From an uncultured Xanthobacteraceae bacterium (GTDB lineage: Bacteria > Pseudomonadota > Alphaproteobacteria > Rhizobiales > Xanthobacteraceae), in contig CATPBC010000072.1 in NCBI GenBank assembly GCA_955652195.1, forward strand, positions 1-18,112: a DNA stretch of 18,112 nt. The letters run 5' to 3'. This document shows, piece after piece, positions 6,465 to 15,491 of the stretch; the first letter of the stretch is position 1; each line of letters opens with the position of its first letter. The notes below the pieces were generated by a model. It was given only the letters and a program-made list of their open reading frames with translations. It had not been told where the DNA came from and did not search any database. The translations under genes and the position numbers were made by a program.

Positions 6465-7673
6465 CTACTGTTTCGGCACCAGCGGGCAGCCGCCTTGGGT
6501 CAGCGGGCGGAACGCCTGTTCGGCCGGAATGGCCGTCGTCACCTTGAAGACGTCCCACTTGTCTTTGGATTCACTCGGCGTCTTGACCTGCAACAGATAC
6601 ATCGAATGCACCGCACGGCCGTCCTGCCGAATCACGACATGGCCGAACAGCGGATCGTCGACCGGGTTTTGCTTCATCTCGGCGACGACGGCGCGTCCAT
6701 CTGACGGCGAGCCAGCCTTGTCGACCGCGCGAAGGTAATCCAGTGTCGCGGAGTAGACGCCCGCCTGCATGTGATTGGGCATGTCCTTTTTCGGATGTCG
6801 CTCCTGATAGCGTGTGGACCAGGCGCGGGTTTGATCGTTGAGGTCCCAATAGAACGCATTGAGCGCGGTGATACCCTGCGCCGTTTGGAGGCCCAGCGCC
6901 GGAACGCTTTGCAGATCGAAGATCAGCCCCACGATTTTTTGTTGTGCGCCGAGATTGAACTCGCCCGCTTGCTTGATGGAATTAACGGTGTCGCCGCCGG
7001 CATTGGCGAGGCCGATCACCTGGGCATGCGACGCTTGCGCTTGCAAAAGAAACGAGGAGAAGTCGCTGGTGCCGAGCGGATGGCGAACGCTGCCGAGCAC
7101 CTGACCGCCTTCGGCGAGAACTTCCTCGGTCGCCTGCTTTTGTAAGTCGTCGCCAAAGGCGTAGTCGGCGGTGACGAAAAACCAGGTCTTGCCGCCCTGT
7201 TGTAAGAGGCCGCGCGCGACGCCGTGGCCCATCGCCCAGGTATCGTAAGTCCAATGCACGGTATTGGGCGAACATTTCGCCCCGGTCAGCAAAGCGGTGC
7301 CGGCGCCCGAACCGATGAAGACCTTATTCTTATCGCGCGCGATATCGGCAACTGCGAGCGCGACGGCCGAATTCGGCACGTCGATGATCATGTCGACGCC
7401 TTCGACGTCGAACCAGCGCCGCGCGATCTCCGCGCCGATGTCGGGCTTGTTCTGGTGATCGGCGGAGAGGATTTCGACCTTGCGCTTTGACTGTTTGGCG
7501 AAGTCCTCGGCCGCCATCTGCGCCGCAACCACCGAACCGGGACCCTGGAAGTCGGAATAGACGCTCGACATATCGTTGAGAACGCCGATGCGGGTTGCCC
7601 CGTTCATCTCCGCTTGGGCCGGCGACCATGTCATGCAGAACAGCGCAGCCGCGACTGTGGCGAGCTTGAGCAT
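6465..7673 (-). CDS. Branched-chain-type ABC transporter substrate-binding protein, aromatic-acid candidate
   Basis: This 402-residue periplasmic protein of the Peripla_BP_6 (LivJ/LivK) family is the first gene of the leftward cluster. The signal peptide is MLKLATVAAALFCMTWSPAQ with A22 as the likely last residue before cleavage (AQA, then EMNG). The mature start RIGVLNDMSSVYSDFQGPGS resembles aromatic-acid binding proteins of Rhodopseudomonas and Bradyrhizobium more than true leucine binders. The start at 7673 has a strong site, GGGAGG, 5 nt upstream on the minus strand. No permease lies on this strand, so it would have to use the LivHMGF importer encoded about 7 kb away on the other strand or one elsewhere. 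Given its operon, a hydroxycinnamate ligand is the simplest inference. Confidence 0.88.
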   Translation of the reverse strand: MLKLATVAAALFCMTWSPAQAEMNGATRIGVLNDMSSVYSDFQGPGSVVAAQMAAEDFAKQSKRKVEILSADHQNKPDIGAEIARRWFDVEGVDMIIDVPNSAVALAVADIARDKNKVFIGSGAGTALLTGAKCSPNTVHWTYDTWAMGHGVARGLLQQGGKTWFFVTADYAFGDDLQKQATEEVLAEGGQVLGSVRHPLGTSDFSSFLLQAQASHAQVIGLANAGGDTVNSIKQAGEFNLGAQQKIVGLIFDLQSVPALGLQTAQGITALNAFYWDLNDQTRAWSTRYQERHPKKDMPNHMQAGVYSATLDYLRAVDKAGSPSDGRAVVAEMKQNPVDDPLFGHVVIRQDGRAVHSMYLLQVKTPSESKDKWDVFKVTTAIPAEQAFRPLTQGGCPLVPKQ

Positions 7674-7685
7674 GCGATCCTCCCG

Positions 7686-7745
7686 ATTTGGCGTGCGGCG
7701 GCGGCATTTGGCCTTCGCGACCGCAAGGGCAGATGCAGCGTTGCG
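7686..7745. promoter_or_regulatory. Candidate operator region in the divergent intergenic space
   Basis: Two exact ATTTGGC direct repeats start at 7686 and 7706, 20 bp apart, about two helical turns. An interrupted inverted repeat, CGCAA (7722-7726) and TTGCG (7741-7745), is centred near 7733.5, about 65 bp before the predicted start of the thiolase transcript. That is a typical position for an activator site. No regulator gene is present to pair with it, and such short matches can occur by chance. Confidence 0.3.
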
Positions 7746-7763
7746 CGGCGCTTTCAGGCGTAT

Positions 7764-7792
7764 TTGACCCTGTCCGCCGCGGCCCGTAAATA
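7764..7792 (+). promoter_or_regulatory. Sigma-70-like promoter of the thiolase-lig-liv cluster
   Basis: TTGACC (7764-7769) and TAAATA (7787-7792) are separated by exactly 17 nt. Transcription would start near 7799, giving a leader of about 20 nt that carries GGAG (7810-7813) ahead of the ATG at 7820. It is the best promoter match in the window and sits in the divergent region where a start for the rightward genes is expected. Confidence 0.6.
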
Positions 7793-7819
7793 GACAAAGT
7801 CTCGAAAATGGAGCGAGCG

Positions 7820-9034
7820 ATGCGGGATGTTTTCATCTGCGATGCGGCGCGCACGCCCATCGGCCGCTATGGCGGCGCGCTTGCCAAGGTCCGCACCGAC
7901 GATCTCGCGGCCGTGCCGATCAGGGCGCTGGTTGCGCGCAACGCCAAGGCCGATTGGTCGCGCCTGGATGACGTTTATTTTGGCTGTGCCAATCAGGCCG
8001 GCGAGGACAACCGCAATGTCGCGCGCATGGCCTTGCTGCTCGCGGGCCTGCCGGATTCGATTCCGGGCATCACCGTCAACCGCCTTTGCGCGTCGGGCCT
8101 CAACGCGGTCGGCGATGCCGCGCGCGCGATCCGCTGCGGCGAAATGGATTTTGCCATTGCCGGCGGCGTCGAATCGATGACGCGCGCGCCGTTCGTGATG
8201 GGCAAGGCTGGGGAAGCGTTTTCGCGTTCGGCGGAAATCTACGACACCACGCTCGGCTGGCGCTTCGTCAACCCGGTGCTCAAAGCGCAGTACGGCGTGG
8301 ATTCGATGGCCGAGACCGGCGAAAACGTCGCTGAGGAATTCCAGGTCACGCGCGCGGATCAGGACGCGTTTGCGTTGCGCTCGCAGCAACGCGCCGGCAA
8401 GGCCGCGGCTGCCGGCTATTTCGCCGAGGAAATTGTGCCGGTCGAAGCGCAAGGGGGCAAAGGCGGCAAAGCCGGGCCGATCGTGGTGAATAAAGACGAG
8501 CATCCGCGCCCCGACACCACGCTGGAGAACCTGCAGAAGCTCAAGCCGATCGTGCGCAATCCGGGCACCATCACCGCCGGCAATGCCTCGGGCATCAATG
8601 ATGGCGCTGCCGCCATCATCCTGGCCAGCGACGAGGCGGCCAAGCTGCATGGGCTCACGCCGCGCGCCCGCGTCCTCGGCATGGCGTCGGCGGCGGTGCC
8701 GCCGCGCATCATGGGCATCGGGCCTGTGCCTTCGACCAAGAAATTGCTGGCACGGCTCGGCCTGAAGATCGGCGATTTCGACCTGATCGAGATCAATGAG
8801 GCCTTTGCCTCGCAGGGCATCGCTTGCCTGCGCCAGCTTGGCGTGCCTGAGGACGCCGAGCACGTCAATCCGCATGGCGGCGCCATCGCGCTTGGCCATC
8901 CGCTCGGCATGTCGGGTGCACGGCTCACCCTCACCGCCGTGCACGGGCTGGAGAAACGCGGCGGCAAGCGCGCGCTCGCCACCATGTGCGTCGGCGTCGG
9001 TCAGGGTGTGTCGCTGGCGCTGGAACGCATTTGA
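7820..9034 (+). CDS. Thiolase (acetyl-CoA acyltransferase), beta-ketoadipyl-CoA thiolase-like
   Basis: This 404-residue thiolase cleaves a 3-ketoacyl-CoA with free CoA to give acetyl-CoA and a shortened acyl-CoA. The nucleophile is C90 in NRLCASG. Also present are NEAFASQ, H360 in GGAIALGHPLGMSGAR and C390 in TMCVGVGQG. The N-terminus RDVFICDAARTPIGRYGG and the MCVGVGQG motif resemble PcaF/PaaJ thiolases. No other beta-ketoadipate gene is present, so the likely role is thiolysis of 3-aryl-3-ketopropanoyl-CoA to aroyl-CoA. I chose ATG 7820 because GGAG at 7810-7813 is 6 nt upstream and it gives the family N-terminus; ATG 7808 is also in frame but has no binding site. It leads the rightward operon while its pathway partners are on the opposite strand. 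Confidence 0.9.
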   Translation: MRDVFICDAARTPIGRYGGALAKVRTDDLAAVPIRALVARNAKADWSRLDDVYFGCANQAGEDNRNVARMALLLAGLPDSIPGITVNRLCASGLNAVGDAARAIRCGEMDFAIAGGVESMTRAPFVMGKAGEAFSRSAEIYDTTLGWRFVNPVLKAQYGVDSMAETGENVAEEFQVTRADQDAFALRSQQRAGKAAAAGYFAEEIVPVEAQGGKGGKAGPIVVNKDEHPRPDTTLENLQKLKPIVRNPGTITAGNASGINDGAAAIILASDEAAKLHGLTPRARVLGMASAAVPPRIMGIGPVPSTKKLLARLGLKIGDFDLIEINEAFASQGIACLRQLGVPEDAEHVNPHGGAIALGHPLGMSGARLTLTAVHGLEKRGGKRALATMCVGVGQGVSLALERI

Positions 9035-9035
9035 C

Positions 9036-9206
9036 TGTCATTCCGCGGCGCGCCAAAGGCGCGAGCCCGGAATTCATAACCACAGTTTTTGCAAAGAATG
9101 AACTGCATGTGCCAATCGGCACTGTTACATTTGTCACAGTGCCTGCCAATCCTGAGCGATATGATTATGGATTCCGGGCGCCTCGCCTGGCTCGGCCTCG
9201 AATGAT
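9036..9206. repeat. Imperfect long inverted repeat with a nested perfect hairpin
   Basis: The left arm (9036-9080, starting TGTCATTCCGCGG and passing through AGCCCGGAATTCATAAC) is an imperfect reverse complement of the right arm (9163-9206, GATTATGGATTCCGGG to GAATGAT). The arm type TGTCATTCC...CCCGGAAT resembles REP-like palindromes I know from Bradyrhizobium-related genomes. The 82-nt centre holds its own hairpin, GGCACTGT (9118-9125) and ACAGTGCC (9136-9143), with a 10-nt loop and no T run. The element starts 1 nt after the thiolase stop codon and ends 18 nt before the ligI start. Confidence 0.7.
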
Positions 9207-9224
9207 TAACATGGAGAATCTCGC

Positions 9225-10100
9225 GTGCCGATGTCGCCGGGCTATATCCCATTTCATCCCCACCCGTCGAAGCCGAAGTTCAAGCTGCCGCCCGGCGCGG
9301 TCGATGCGCATTGCCATGTGTTCGGCCCGGAAAACAAATTTCCTTACGCGCCGGAGCGCAAATACACGCCGTGCGACGCGCCGAAGGAAAAGCTGTTCGC
9401 GCTGCGCGATTTTCTCGGCCTCGACAGGAACGTGATTGTGCAGGCCTCGGCCCATTCCAAGGACAATCGCGCCATGGTCGACGCGCTCGAAGCGGCGAAC
9501 GGCAGGGCCAAGGGCGTCGCTTTCGTCGGCGAGGAGGTCAGTGACGCCGAGCTGAAATGGCTGGACAAAGCCGGCGTGCGCGGTGTGCGATTCAATTTTC
9601 TCAAGCGGCTGGTCGATTTCACGCCGGGCGATGTGCTGGCCCGGATCGCGGGGCGCGTCGAAAAGCTCGGCTGGCATATCGTGGTTTATTTCGAAATGCC
9701 GGACCTGCCGGAACTGGAAGACTTTTTCACTGCGCTGCCGACCGCCGTGGTGGTCGATCACATGGGCACGCCGGACGTGAAGAAGGGCGTCGAGCACCCG
9801 GAGAACCAGCGCTTGCATCGCTTGATGGACAAGCACAAGAATTTCTGGGTCAAGGTGACCTGCCCGGAACGCATGAGCCTTGCCGGACCGCCTTACGACG
9901 ATGTCGTGCCGTTCGGCCGGGCGTTGGTCGAGCGCTTCCCCGACCGGGTGATCTGGGGCACCGATTGGCCGCATCCCAATGTGAAGAAGGAAGCGCCGGA
10001 TGACGGCGTCCTGGTCGACTACATTCCCAAGGTCGCGGTCACGGCGGCGGCACAACGGGCGTTGCTGGTCGATAATCCGATGCGGCTCTATTGGGCTTAG
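9225..10100 (+). CDS. ligI: 2-pyrone-4,6-dicarboxylate lactonase
   Basis: This 291-residue amidohydrolase-superfamily enzyme (COG3618) hydrolyses the pyrone formed by LigC to the open-chain keto acid of the protocatechuate 4,5-cleavage pathway. The active-site motifs match Sphingobium LigI almost residue for residue: H29-C-H31 in DAHCHVFGP, H179 in VVDHMGTPD and D247 in WGTDWPHPN. The arginine- and lysine-bearing segment GVRGVRFNFLKRLVDFTPGD (about 117-136) fits a dicarboxylate-binding site. I chose GTG 9225 because GGAG (9213-9216) lies 8 nt upstream; ATG 9231 is the alternative and removes two residues. The gene shares its operon with ligA, ligB and ligC, and a small exported-protein gene follows 10 nt later. 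Confidence 0.94.
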   Translation: MPMSPGYIPFHPHPSKPKFKLPPGAVDAHCHVFGPENKFPYAPERKYTPCDAPKEKLFALRDFLGLDRNVIVQASAHSKDNRAMVDALEAANGRAKGVAFVGEEVSDAELKWLDKAGVRGVRFNFLKRLVDFTPGDVLARIAGRVEKLGWHIVVYFEMPDLPELEDFFTALPTAVVVDHMGTPDVKKGVEHPENQRLHRLMDKHKNFWVKVTCPERMSLAGPPYDDVVPFGRALVERFPDRVIWGTDWPHPNVKKEAPDDGVLVDYIPKVAVTAAAQRALLVDNPMRLYWA

Positions 10101-10110
10101 CGAGTTGGCG

Positions 10111-10533
10111 ATGGGCGTGCGTTTGGCCGGGCTGATTGTGGTTTTGACGATTGCTGCCGGTATCGTTCCCGGTTCGGCGCAGCAGAGTTCGGCGCCGCAA
10201 AGTCCGGTGCCACACGGCGCGACGCAAAGCTGGCCGCCATTGCCCAAGAGCGGATTTATTACCGGCCGCGCCGCCACTGGCAAAGACGTCGCCGACGGCA
10301 ATGCGGTTTTCGTCTTGCGGGCCTATGGCGTTCCGTTCGGCAAACCGCTCGACGTCACCATTCCGCAATACGCTTATCTGACGAAAAGGGGCCAGCAGCC
10401 GGTCGCGGTCATCGTCGTCCAAGCCGAGCAGGGCAAGGGCATCAAGATTTTCGGTGTTCGCAATTTCAGCGGCAAGGCGGCAACTGCCAAGGAATTCGAG
10501 GTGCAACTGCTCGGCACCAATCCGCCGAATTAG
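10111..10533 (+). CDS. Small exported protein of unknown function within the lig cluster
   Basis: The 140-residue product has a clear signal peptide (MGVRLAGLIVVLTIAAGIVP, cleavage likely at GSA-QQ near residue 23). A Pro/Ser/Gln-rich linker follows (about 24-43), then a compact domain of about 95 residues beginning PPLPKSGFITGRAATGKDVA. That domain is rich in Val, Gly and Tyr with alternating hydrophobics (VFVLRAYG, VAVIVVQAE, IKIFGVRNF), which suggests a beta-sandwich. It has no Cys and no lipobox. I do not recognise the family. It starts 10 nt after ligI without a strong ribosome binding site, so it is probably coupled to ligI, and its TAG stop touches a palindromic repeat. A periplasmic role in handling aromatic substrates is conceivable, but nothing in the sequence proves it. 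Confidence 0.75.
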   Translation: MGVRLAGLIVVLTIAAGIVPGSAQQSSAPQSPVPHGATQSWPPLPKSGFITGRAATGKDVADGNAVFVLRAYGVPFGKPLDVTIPQYAYLTKRGQQPVAVIVVQAEQGKGIKIFGVRNFSGKAATAKEFEVQLLGTNPPN

Positions 10534-10620
10534 AGCATGATCCCGAAAAGTGGTAACCGGTTTTCGGAAAAGATCATGCTCAAACAAAAAGCTAGAGCGC
10601 GATGACGATTCAGCAAAATC
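10533..10620. repeat. Palindromic intergenic repeat, copy 1
   Basis: The core 10533-10581 has perfect 10-bp outer arms, GAGCATGATC (10533-10542) and GATCATGCTC (10572-10581), and inner arms CCGAAAA (10543-10549) and TTTTCGG (10561-10567). A tail with AAACAAAAAGCTAGAGCGCGA follows to about 10620. The same core recurs at 17307. The core begins on the last base of the TAG stop of the small exported-protein gene. I recall this palindrome as a frequent intergenic element in Bradyrhizobium-related genomes. Confidence 0.9.
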
Positions 10621-10668
10621 TCATCCCCGGTTTCAAGCGCAGCTTAAAGCGCCGTCCGCGCTGACGGC

Positions 10669-10702
10669 TTACGTTGCCAAGCGGTCCTGCGCTATATATG
10701 TC
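10669..10702 (+). promoter_or_regulatory. Possible internal promoter before ligA
   Basis: The AT-rich GCTATATATG (10691-10700) stands out downstream of the repeat. TATATA (10693-10698) lies 18 nt after TTACGT (10669-10674); TTGCCA (10674-10679) is an alternative -35 with 15 nt to TATATG. Transcription would start about 20 nt before the ligA ATG. Neither -35 element is strong. Confidence 0.35.
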
Positions 10703-10724
10703 AAGCTTGATTGGAGAGACGCCA

Positions 10725-12237
<1,513 letters not shown>

Positions 12238-12238
12238 C

Positions 12239-12318
12239 CGTCATTGCGAGGAGTGAAGCGACGAAGCAATCCAGCGCCGTTGCATTAGCTGGATTACTTC
12301 GCTTCGCTCGCAATGACG
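12239..12318. repeat. REP-like inverted repeat after ligB
   Basis: The left arm 12239-12274 (CGTCATTGCGAGGAGTGAAG, then CGACGAAGCAATCCAG) is the near reverse complement of the right arm 12289-12318 (CTGGATTACTTCGC, then TTCGCTCGCAATGACG), with a 14-nt loop. This palindrome type is widespread between genes of Bradyrhizobium-related bacteria. It begins 1 nt after the ligB stop codon and ends 40 nt before ligC. Confidence 0.88.
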
Positions 12319-12358
12319 CGTGCCTGCTTATGACGATTTGTGAGTTTGGAGAAATGAA

Positions 12359-13315
12359 ATGAAAATCTGCGTTGCGGGGCAAGGCGCGTTCGGACAAAAG
12401 CATCTCGATGCGCTCAAGCGCATTCCCGAGGTCGAAGTGACGTCGCTGGTCGGCGGCAATCAGGATGCGACCGCCCAGGTCGCCAAAAAATACGGTGTCC
12501 CACATTTCACCGGCGAGCTTTCCGAAGGCATCAAGCGCGCCGATGCGGTGATTCTGACCACGCCGACCAAGCTGCATTTTCGCCAAGGCGAGCAAGTCAT
12601 GCGCGCCGGCAAGCATGTGCTGGTTGAGATTCCGGTCACCGACAGCGTCGCGGATGCCGAGGCGCTGGTGAAAATTGCCAAGGAGACCGGCGTCGTCGCC
12701 ATGGGCGGGCACGTGCGGCGCTTCAATCCGAGCCATCAATGGGTGCACAAGCGCATCCAGAAAGGTGAGTTGAAGATCCAGCAGATGGACGTGCAGACAT
12801 ATTTCTTCCGCCGCAAGAACATCAACGCTGCCGGTCAGCCGCGGAGCTGGACCGATCATCTGCTCTGGCATCACGCCGCGCACACGATTGACCTGTTTCA
12901 ATACCAGGCCGGCGAAACTATTTCCGACTGCTACGCGGTGCAGGGGCCGATCCATCCCCAGCTCAATATCGCGATGGACATGGGGATCGTGGCGAAAACG
13001 CCGTCGGGCGCGGTGCTGACTTTATCGCTGTCGTTCAACAATGACGGCCCGCTCGGCTCATTCTTCCGCTACATCTGCGACAACGGCACCTATAAGGCCT
13101 ATTACGACGATCTGTCCGACGGCAAGGACAACAAGATCGATCTTTCCAAGGTCGACGTGTCGATGGACGGCATCGAGCTGGAAGATCGTGAATTCATCGC
13201 CGCGATCAAACAAAAGCGCGAGCCGAATGCCAGCTTGGCTCAGCTCCTGCCCTGCATGCACGTGCTCGGCAGATTGGAAAAGATCGTCGATCCGCAGCGC
13301 AAGGCGCACGCGTAA
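12359..13315 (+). CDS. ligC: 4-carboxy-2-hydroxymuconate-6-semialdehyde dehydrogenase
   Basis: This 318-residue Gfo/Idh/MocA-family oxidoreductase uses NAD(P)+ to oxidise the cyclic hemiacetal of the LigAB product to 2-pyrone-4,6-dicarboxylate. The cofactor motif is AGQGAFGQKH (6-15), and VLVEIPVTDS carries the EIP in place of the usual EKP. The central block, from RRFNPSHQWVHKRI through QQMDVQTYFFRRKNINAAG to SWTDHLLWHHAAHTIDLFQY, is nearly the same as in Sphingobium LigC, as is SLSFNNDGPLGSFFRYICDN. ATG 12359 has GGAGA (12348-12352) 6 nt upstream. It stands between ligB and the importer genes, and LigI would act on its product. Confidence 0.95.
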   Translation: MKICVAGQGAFGQKHLDALKRIPEVEVTSLVGGNQDATAQVAKKYGVPHFTGELSEGIKRADAVILTTPTKLHFRQGEQVMRAGKHVLVEIPVTDSVADAEALVKIAKETGVVAMGGHVRRFNPSHQWVHKRIQKGELKIQQMDVQTYFFRRKNINAAGQPRSWTDHLLWHHAAHTIDLFQYQAGETISDCYAVQGPIHPQLNIAMDMGIVAKTPSGAVLTLSLSFNNDGPLGSFFRYICDNGTYKAYYDDLSDGKDNKIDLSKVDVSMDGIELEDREFIAAIKQKREPNASLAQLLPCMHVLGRLEKIVDPQRKAHA

Positions 13316-13408
13316 ATCCGACACGATGAGGCAGGCCGCCGCCTGGACAAGGCGGGCGTGTGGTGTTGGTATGCCGCTCAAGAGCCGGCTGGATCGAGGG
13401 AGGAAACA

Positions 13409-14584
13409 ATGCGGCGTTGGTTCTTTCTCGGTGCGGCGTGCGCCGCCGCCGCGGCACTGGGGACAGCCGGCGGCGCGCAGGCTCAAGACGTCAAAATCGG
13501 CTTCATTTTGCCGATGACCGGCCAGCAGCAATCGACCGGCAGGCAAGAGGCCGCAGCCGCCAAGCTCTACATGGCGCAGCACGGCGACACCGTTGCCGGC
13601 AAGAAAGTCGTGCTGATCGTCAAGGATGACGGCGCCGTGCCGGACAACACCAAGCGGATCGCGCAGGACCTAATCGTCAACGACAAAGTGACCTTTCTCG
13701 CCGGCTTTGGCGTTACGCCGGCCGCGCTTGCGGTCGCGCCGCTGGCCAGCGAGGGCAAAACCCCGGAAATCGTCACCGCGGCCGGCACCTCGATCATCAC
13801 CGAGAAATCACCGTACATCGCGCGCACCAGCTTCACATTGGCGCAATCCACCGTGCCGATGGCGGATTGGGCGGCGCAGAATGGCATCAAGAAAGTGGTG
13901 AGCATGGTGTCGGACTACGCGCCCGGCGCCGATGCCGAGAAGTCGTTCAAGGACGAATTCACCAAGAAGGGCGGCCAGGTGCTCGACAGCATTCGCTTTC
14001 CGCTGGCCAATCCCGATTTCGCGCCGTTCCTGCAGCGCGCGGCCGACCAGAAGCCGGACGCGATCTTCGTGTTCGTTCCGTCTGGCCAGGGCGGCATCTT
14101 CGTCAAACAATTCGTCGAACGCGGGCTCGACAAAGCCGGCATCAAGATCATCGGCCCGGGCGATGTCACCGACGACGATCTGCTCAACGGCATGGGCGAT
14201 GCGGTGGTCGGCACCATCACCGCGCATTTTTATTCGGCCGATCACGATTCGCCGACCAACAAGGCGTTTGTCGCCGCCTTTAAGGCCGCCAACAACGGCA
14301 TGCGGCCGAACTTCATGGCGGTGTCGGCCTATGACGGCATGCACCTGATCTACGAGGCGCTGAACAAGGCCGGTAAGACCGACGGCGATTCGCTGATTGC
14401 GGCCGCCAAGGGCATGGCGTGGGAGAGTCCGCGCGGGCCGGTCTCGATCGATCCCGATACCCGCGACATCGTGCAGAACGTCTACATTCGCAAAGTCGAG
14501 AAAAAGAACGGTGAGCTCTATAACGTCGAATTCGCCACCTTCCCGAACATCAAGGATCCCGTCAAGGCAGCGGTGGCGAAATAG
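13409..14584 (+). CDS. Branched-chain-type ABC transporter substrate-binding protein
   Basis: This 391-residue Peripla_BP_6 protein is the binding component of the adjacent importer. The signal peptide MRRWFFLGAACAAAAALGTA continues to GGAQA, with cleavage likely before QDVKIGF. The mature chain begins with the family pattern DVKIGFILPMTGQQQSTGRQ and has two lobes linked near YAPGADAEKSF and DAIFVFVPSGQGG. Family features FGVTPAALAVAPLASEGKTP and AAGTSIITEKSPYIARTSF are present. I chose ATG 13409 because GGGAGG (13398-13403) lies 5 nt upstream and it gives a clean signal peptide; the frame is open back to an ATG at 13358. By position after ligABC the ligand is probably an aromatic acid such as protocatechuate or vanillate, not leucine. 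Confidence 0.9.
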   Translation: MRRWFFLGAACAAAAALGTAGGAQAQDVKIGFILPMTGQQQSTGRQEAAAAKLYMAQHGDTVAGKKVVLIVKDDGAVPDNTKRIAQDLIVNDKVTFLAGFGVTPAALAVAPLASEGKTPEIVTAAGTSIITEKSPYIARTSFTLAQSTVPMADWAAQNGIKKVVSMVSDYAPGADAEKSFKDEFTKKGGQVLDSIRFPLANPDFAPFLQRAADQKPDAIFVFVPSGQGGIFVKQFVERGLDKAGIKIIGPGDVTDDDLLNGMGDAVVGTITAHFYSADHDSPTNKAFVAAFKAANNGMRPNFMAVSAYDGMHLIYEALNKAGKTDGDSLIAAAKGMAWESPRGPVSIDPDTRDIVQNVYIRKVEKKNGELYNVEFATFPNIKDPVKAAVAK

Positions 14585-14625
14585 CTGATTAGCCTCCCGG
14601 GGATGGCCATCGCATATGAGCAATC

Positions 14626-15486
14626 ATGCTGACCATCCTGTATGACGGCATCGCCTATGGCATGCTGCTGTTCGTGCTGGCATGCGGACTCTCGGTCACG
14701 CTTGGCCTGATGAACTTCATCAATCTTGCGCATGGCGCCTTCGCCATGGCGGGAGGTTATTGCACCGTCTTCCTGGTCAACCGCCTCGGCCTGCCCTTTG
14801 CGCTGGGATTGCCGATCGCCTTTTTGGTCACAGCGCTCATCGGCGGCTTGTTCGAACGCACGCTCTACGTCCATGTCTATGCGCGCAGCCATCTCGACCA
14901 GGTGTTGTTCACCATCGGCCTCGTCTTCATGTCAGTCGCGGCGGTCGATTACACGATGGGCTCGTCGCAGCAGTTCGTGCAGATCCCGGAAGCGCTGCAA
15001 GGCCAGTTCGAAGTCGACGGCATCGGCATGGGCAAATATCGGCTGCTCATCATCGTAATCTGCGGACTATTGACCGTCGCTTTGCAATTGATCTTGGCGA
15101 AGACGCGCTTCGGCAGCCGCTTGCGCGCGGCGGTGGACGATCAGCGCGTGGCGCGCGGACTTGGCATTAATGTCGGCGCGGTATTCGGCATCACCTTTGC
15201 GTTCGGCTCCGGGCTTGCCGGGTTGGGCGGTGCGCTGGGCGCGGAAATCCTCGGCCTCGATCCGACCTTTCCGCTCAAATACATGATTTATTTCTTGATC
15301 GTGGTGACGGTCGGCGGCACGTCGAGCATCACCGGGCCGTTTTTCGCCTCGATCCTGCTCGGCATCGGTGACGTCGCCGGTAAATATTACGTGCCGAAGC
15401 TCGGCGCCTTCGTGATCTATGCGATTATGATCATCGTGCTGATCTGGCGGCCGCAGGGCCTGTTTGCCCGCGGCGCGGCGCGGTGA
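14626..15486 (+). CDS. livH: ABC transporter permease, LivH type
   Basis: This 286-residue inner-membrane permease has about eight hydrophobic spans and the family start GIAYGMLLFVLACGLSVTLG followed by LMNFINLAHGAFAMAGGYC. The cytoplasmic coupling region includes KTRFGSRLRAAVDDQRVARG (about 160-180). With LivM it forms the pore of an importer of the HAAT family; its operon points to aromatic acids. The start ATG 14626 has only a weak GAG upstream, 41 nt after the binding-protein stop. Its stop TGA overlaps or nearly touches the livM start, so the two permeases are probably coupled. Confidence 0.92.
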   Translation: MLTILYDGIAYGMLLFVLACGLSVTLGLMNFINLAHGAFAMAGGYCTVFLVNRLGLPFALGLPIAFLVTALIGGLFERTLYVHVYARSHLDQVLFTIGLVFMSVAAVDYTMGSSQQFVQIPEALQGQFEVDGIGMGKYRLLIIVICGLLTVALQLILAKTRFGSRLRAAVDDQRVARGLGINVGAVFGITFAFGSGLAGLGGALGAEILGLDPTFPLKYMIYFLIVVTVGGTSSITGPFFASILLGIGDVAGKYYVPKLGAFVIYAIMIIVLIWRPQGLFARGAAR

Positions 15487-15491
15487 CGCCG

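Noticed and set aside
7754..8944. A 396-codon open frame on the minus strand opposite the thiolase
   Set aside because: The plus strand encodes a complete thiolase with all catalytic residues; the reverse product is Arg/His/Ala-rich and unlike any known family.
7820..9034. Thiolase as evidence for the beta-ketoadipate pathway
   Set aside because: Its motifs resemble PcaF, but no pcaGH, pcaB, pcaC, pcaD or pcaIJ lies in the window, while meta-cleavage genes and beta-oxidation partners do.
9165..10301. A 378-codon open frame on the minus strand opposite ligI
   Set aside because: ligI is certain on the plus strand, and the reverse frame runs through the repeat element and the exported-protein gene without motifs.
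14616..14645. Tiny open frame (ATG 14616 to TGA 14645) as a leader peptide for livH
   Set aside because: Nine codons overlapping livH out of frame, without a binding site or composition bias; probably chance.
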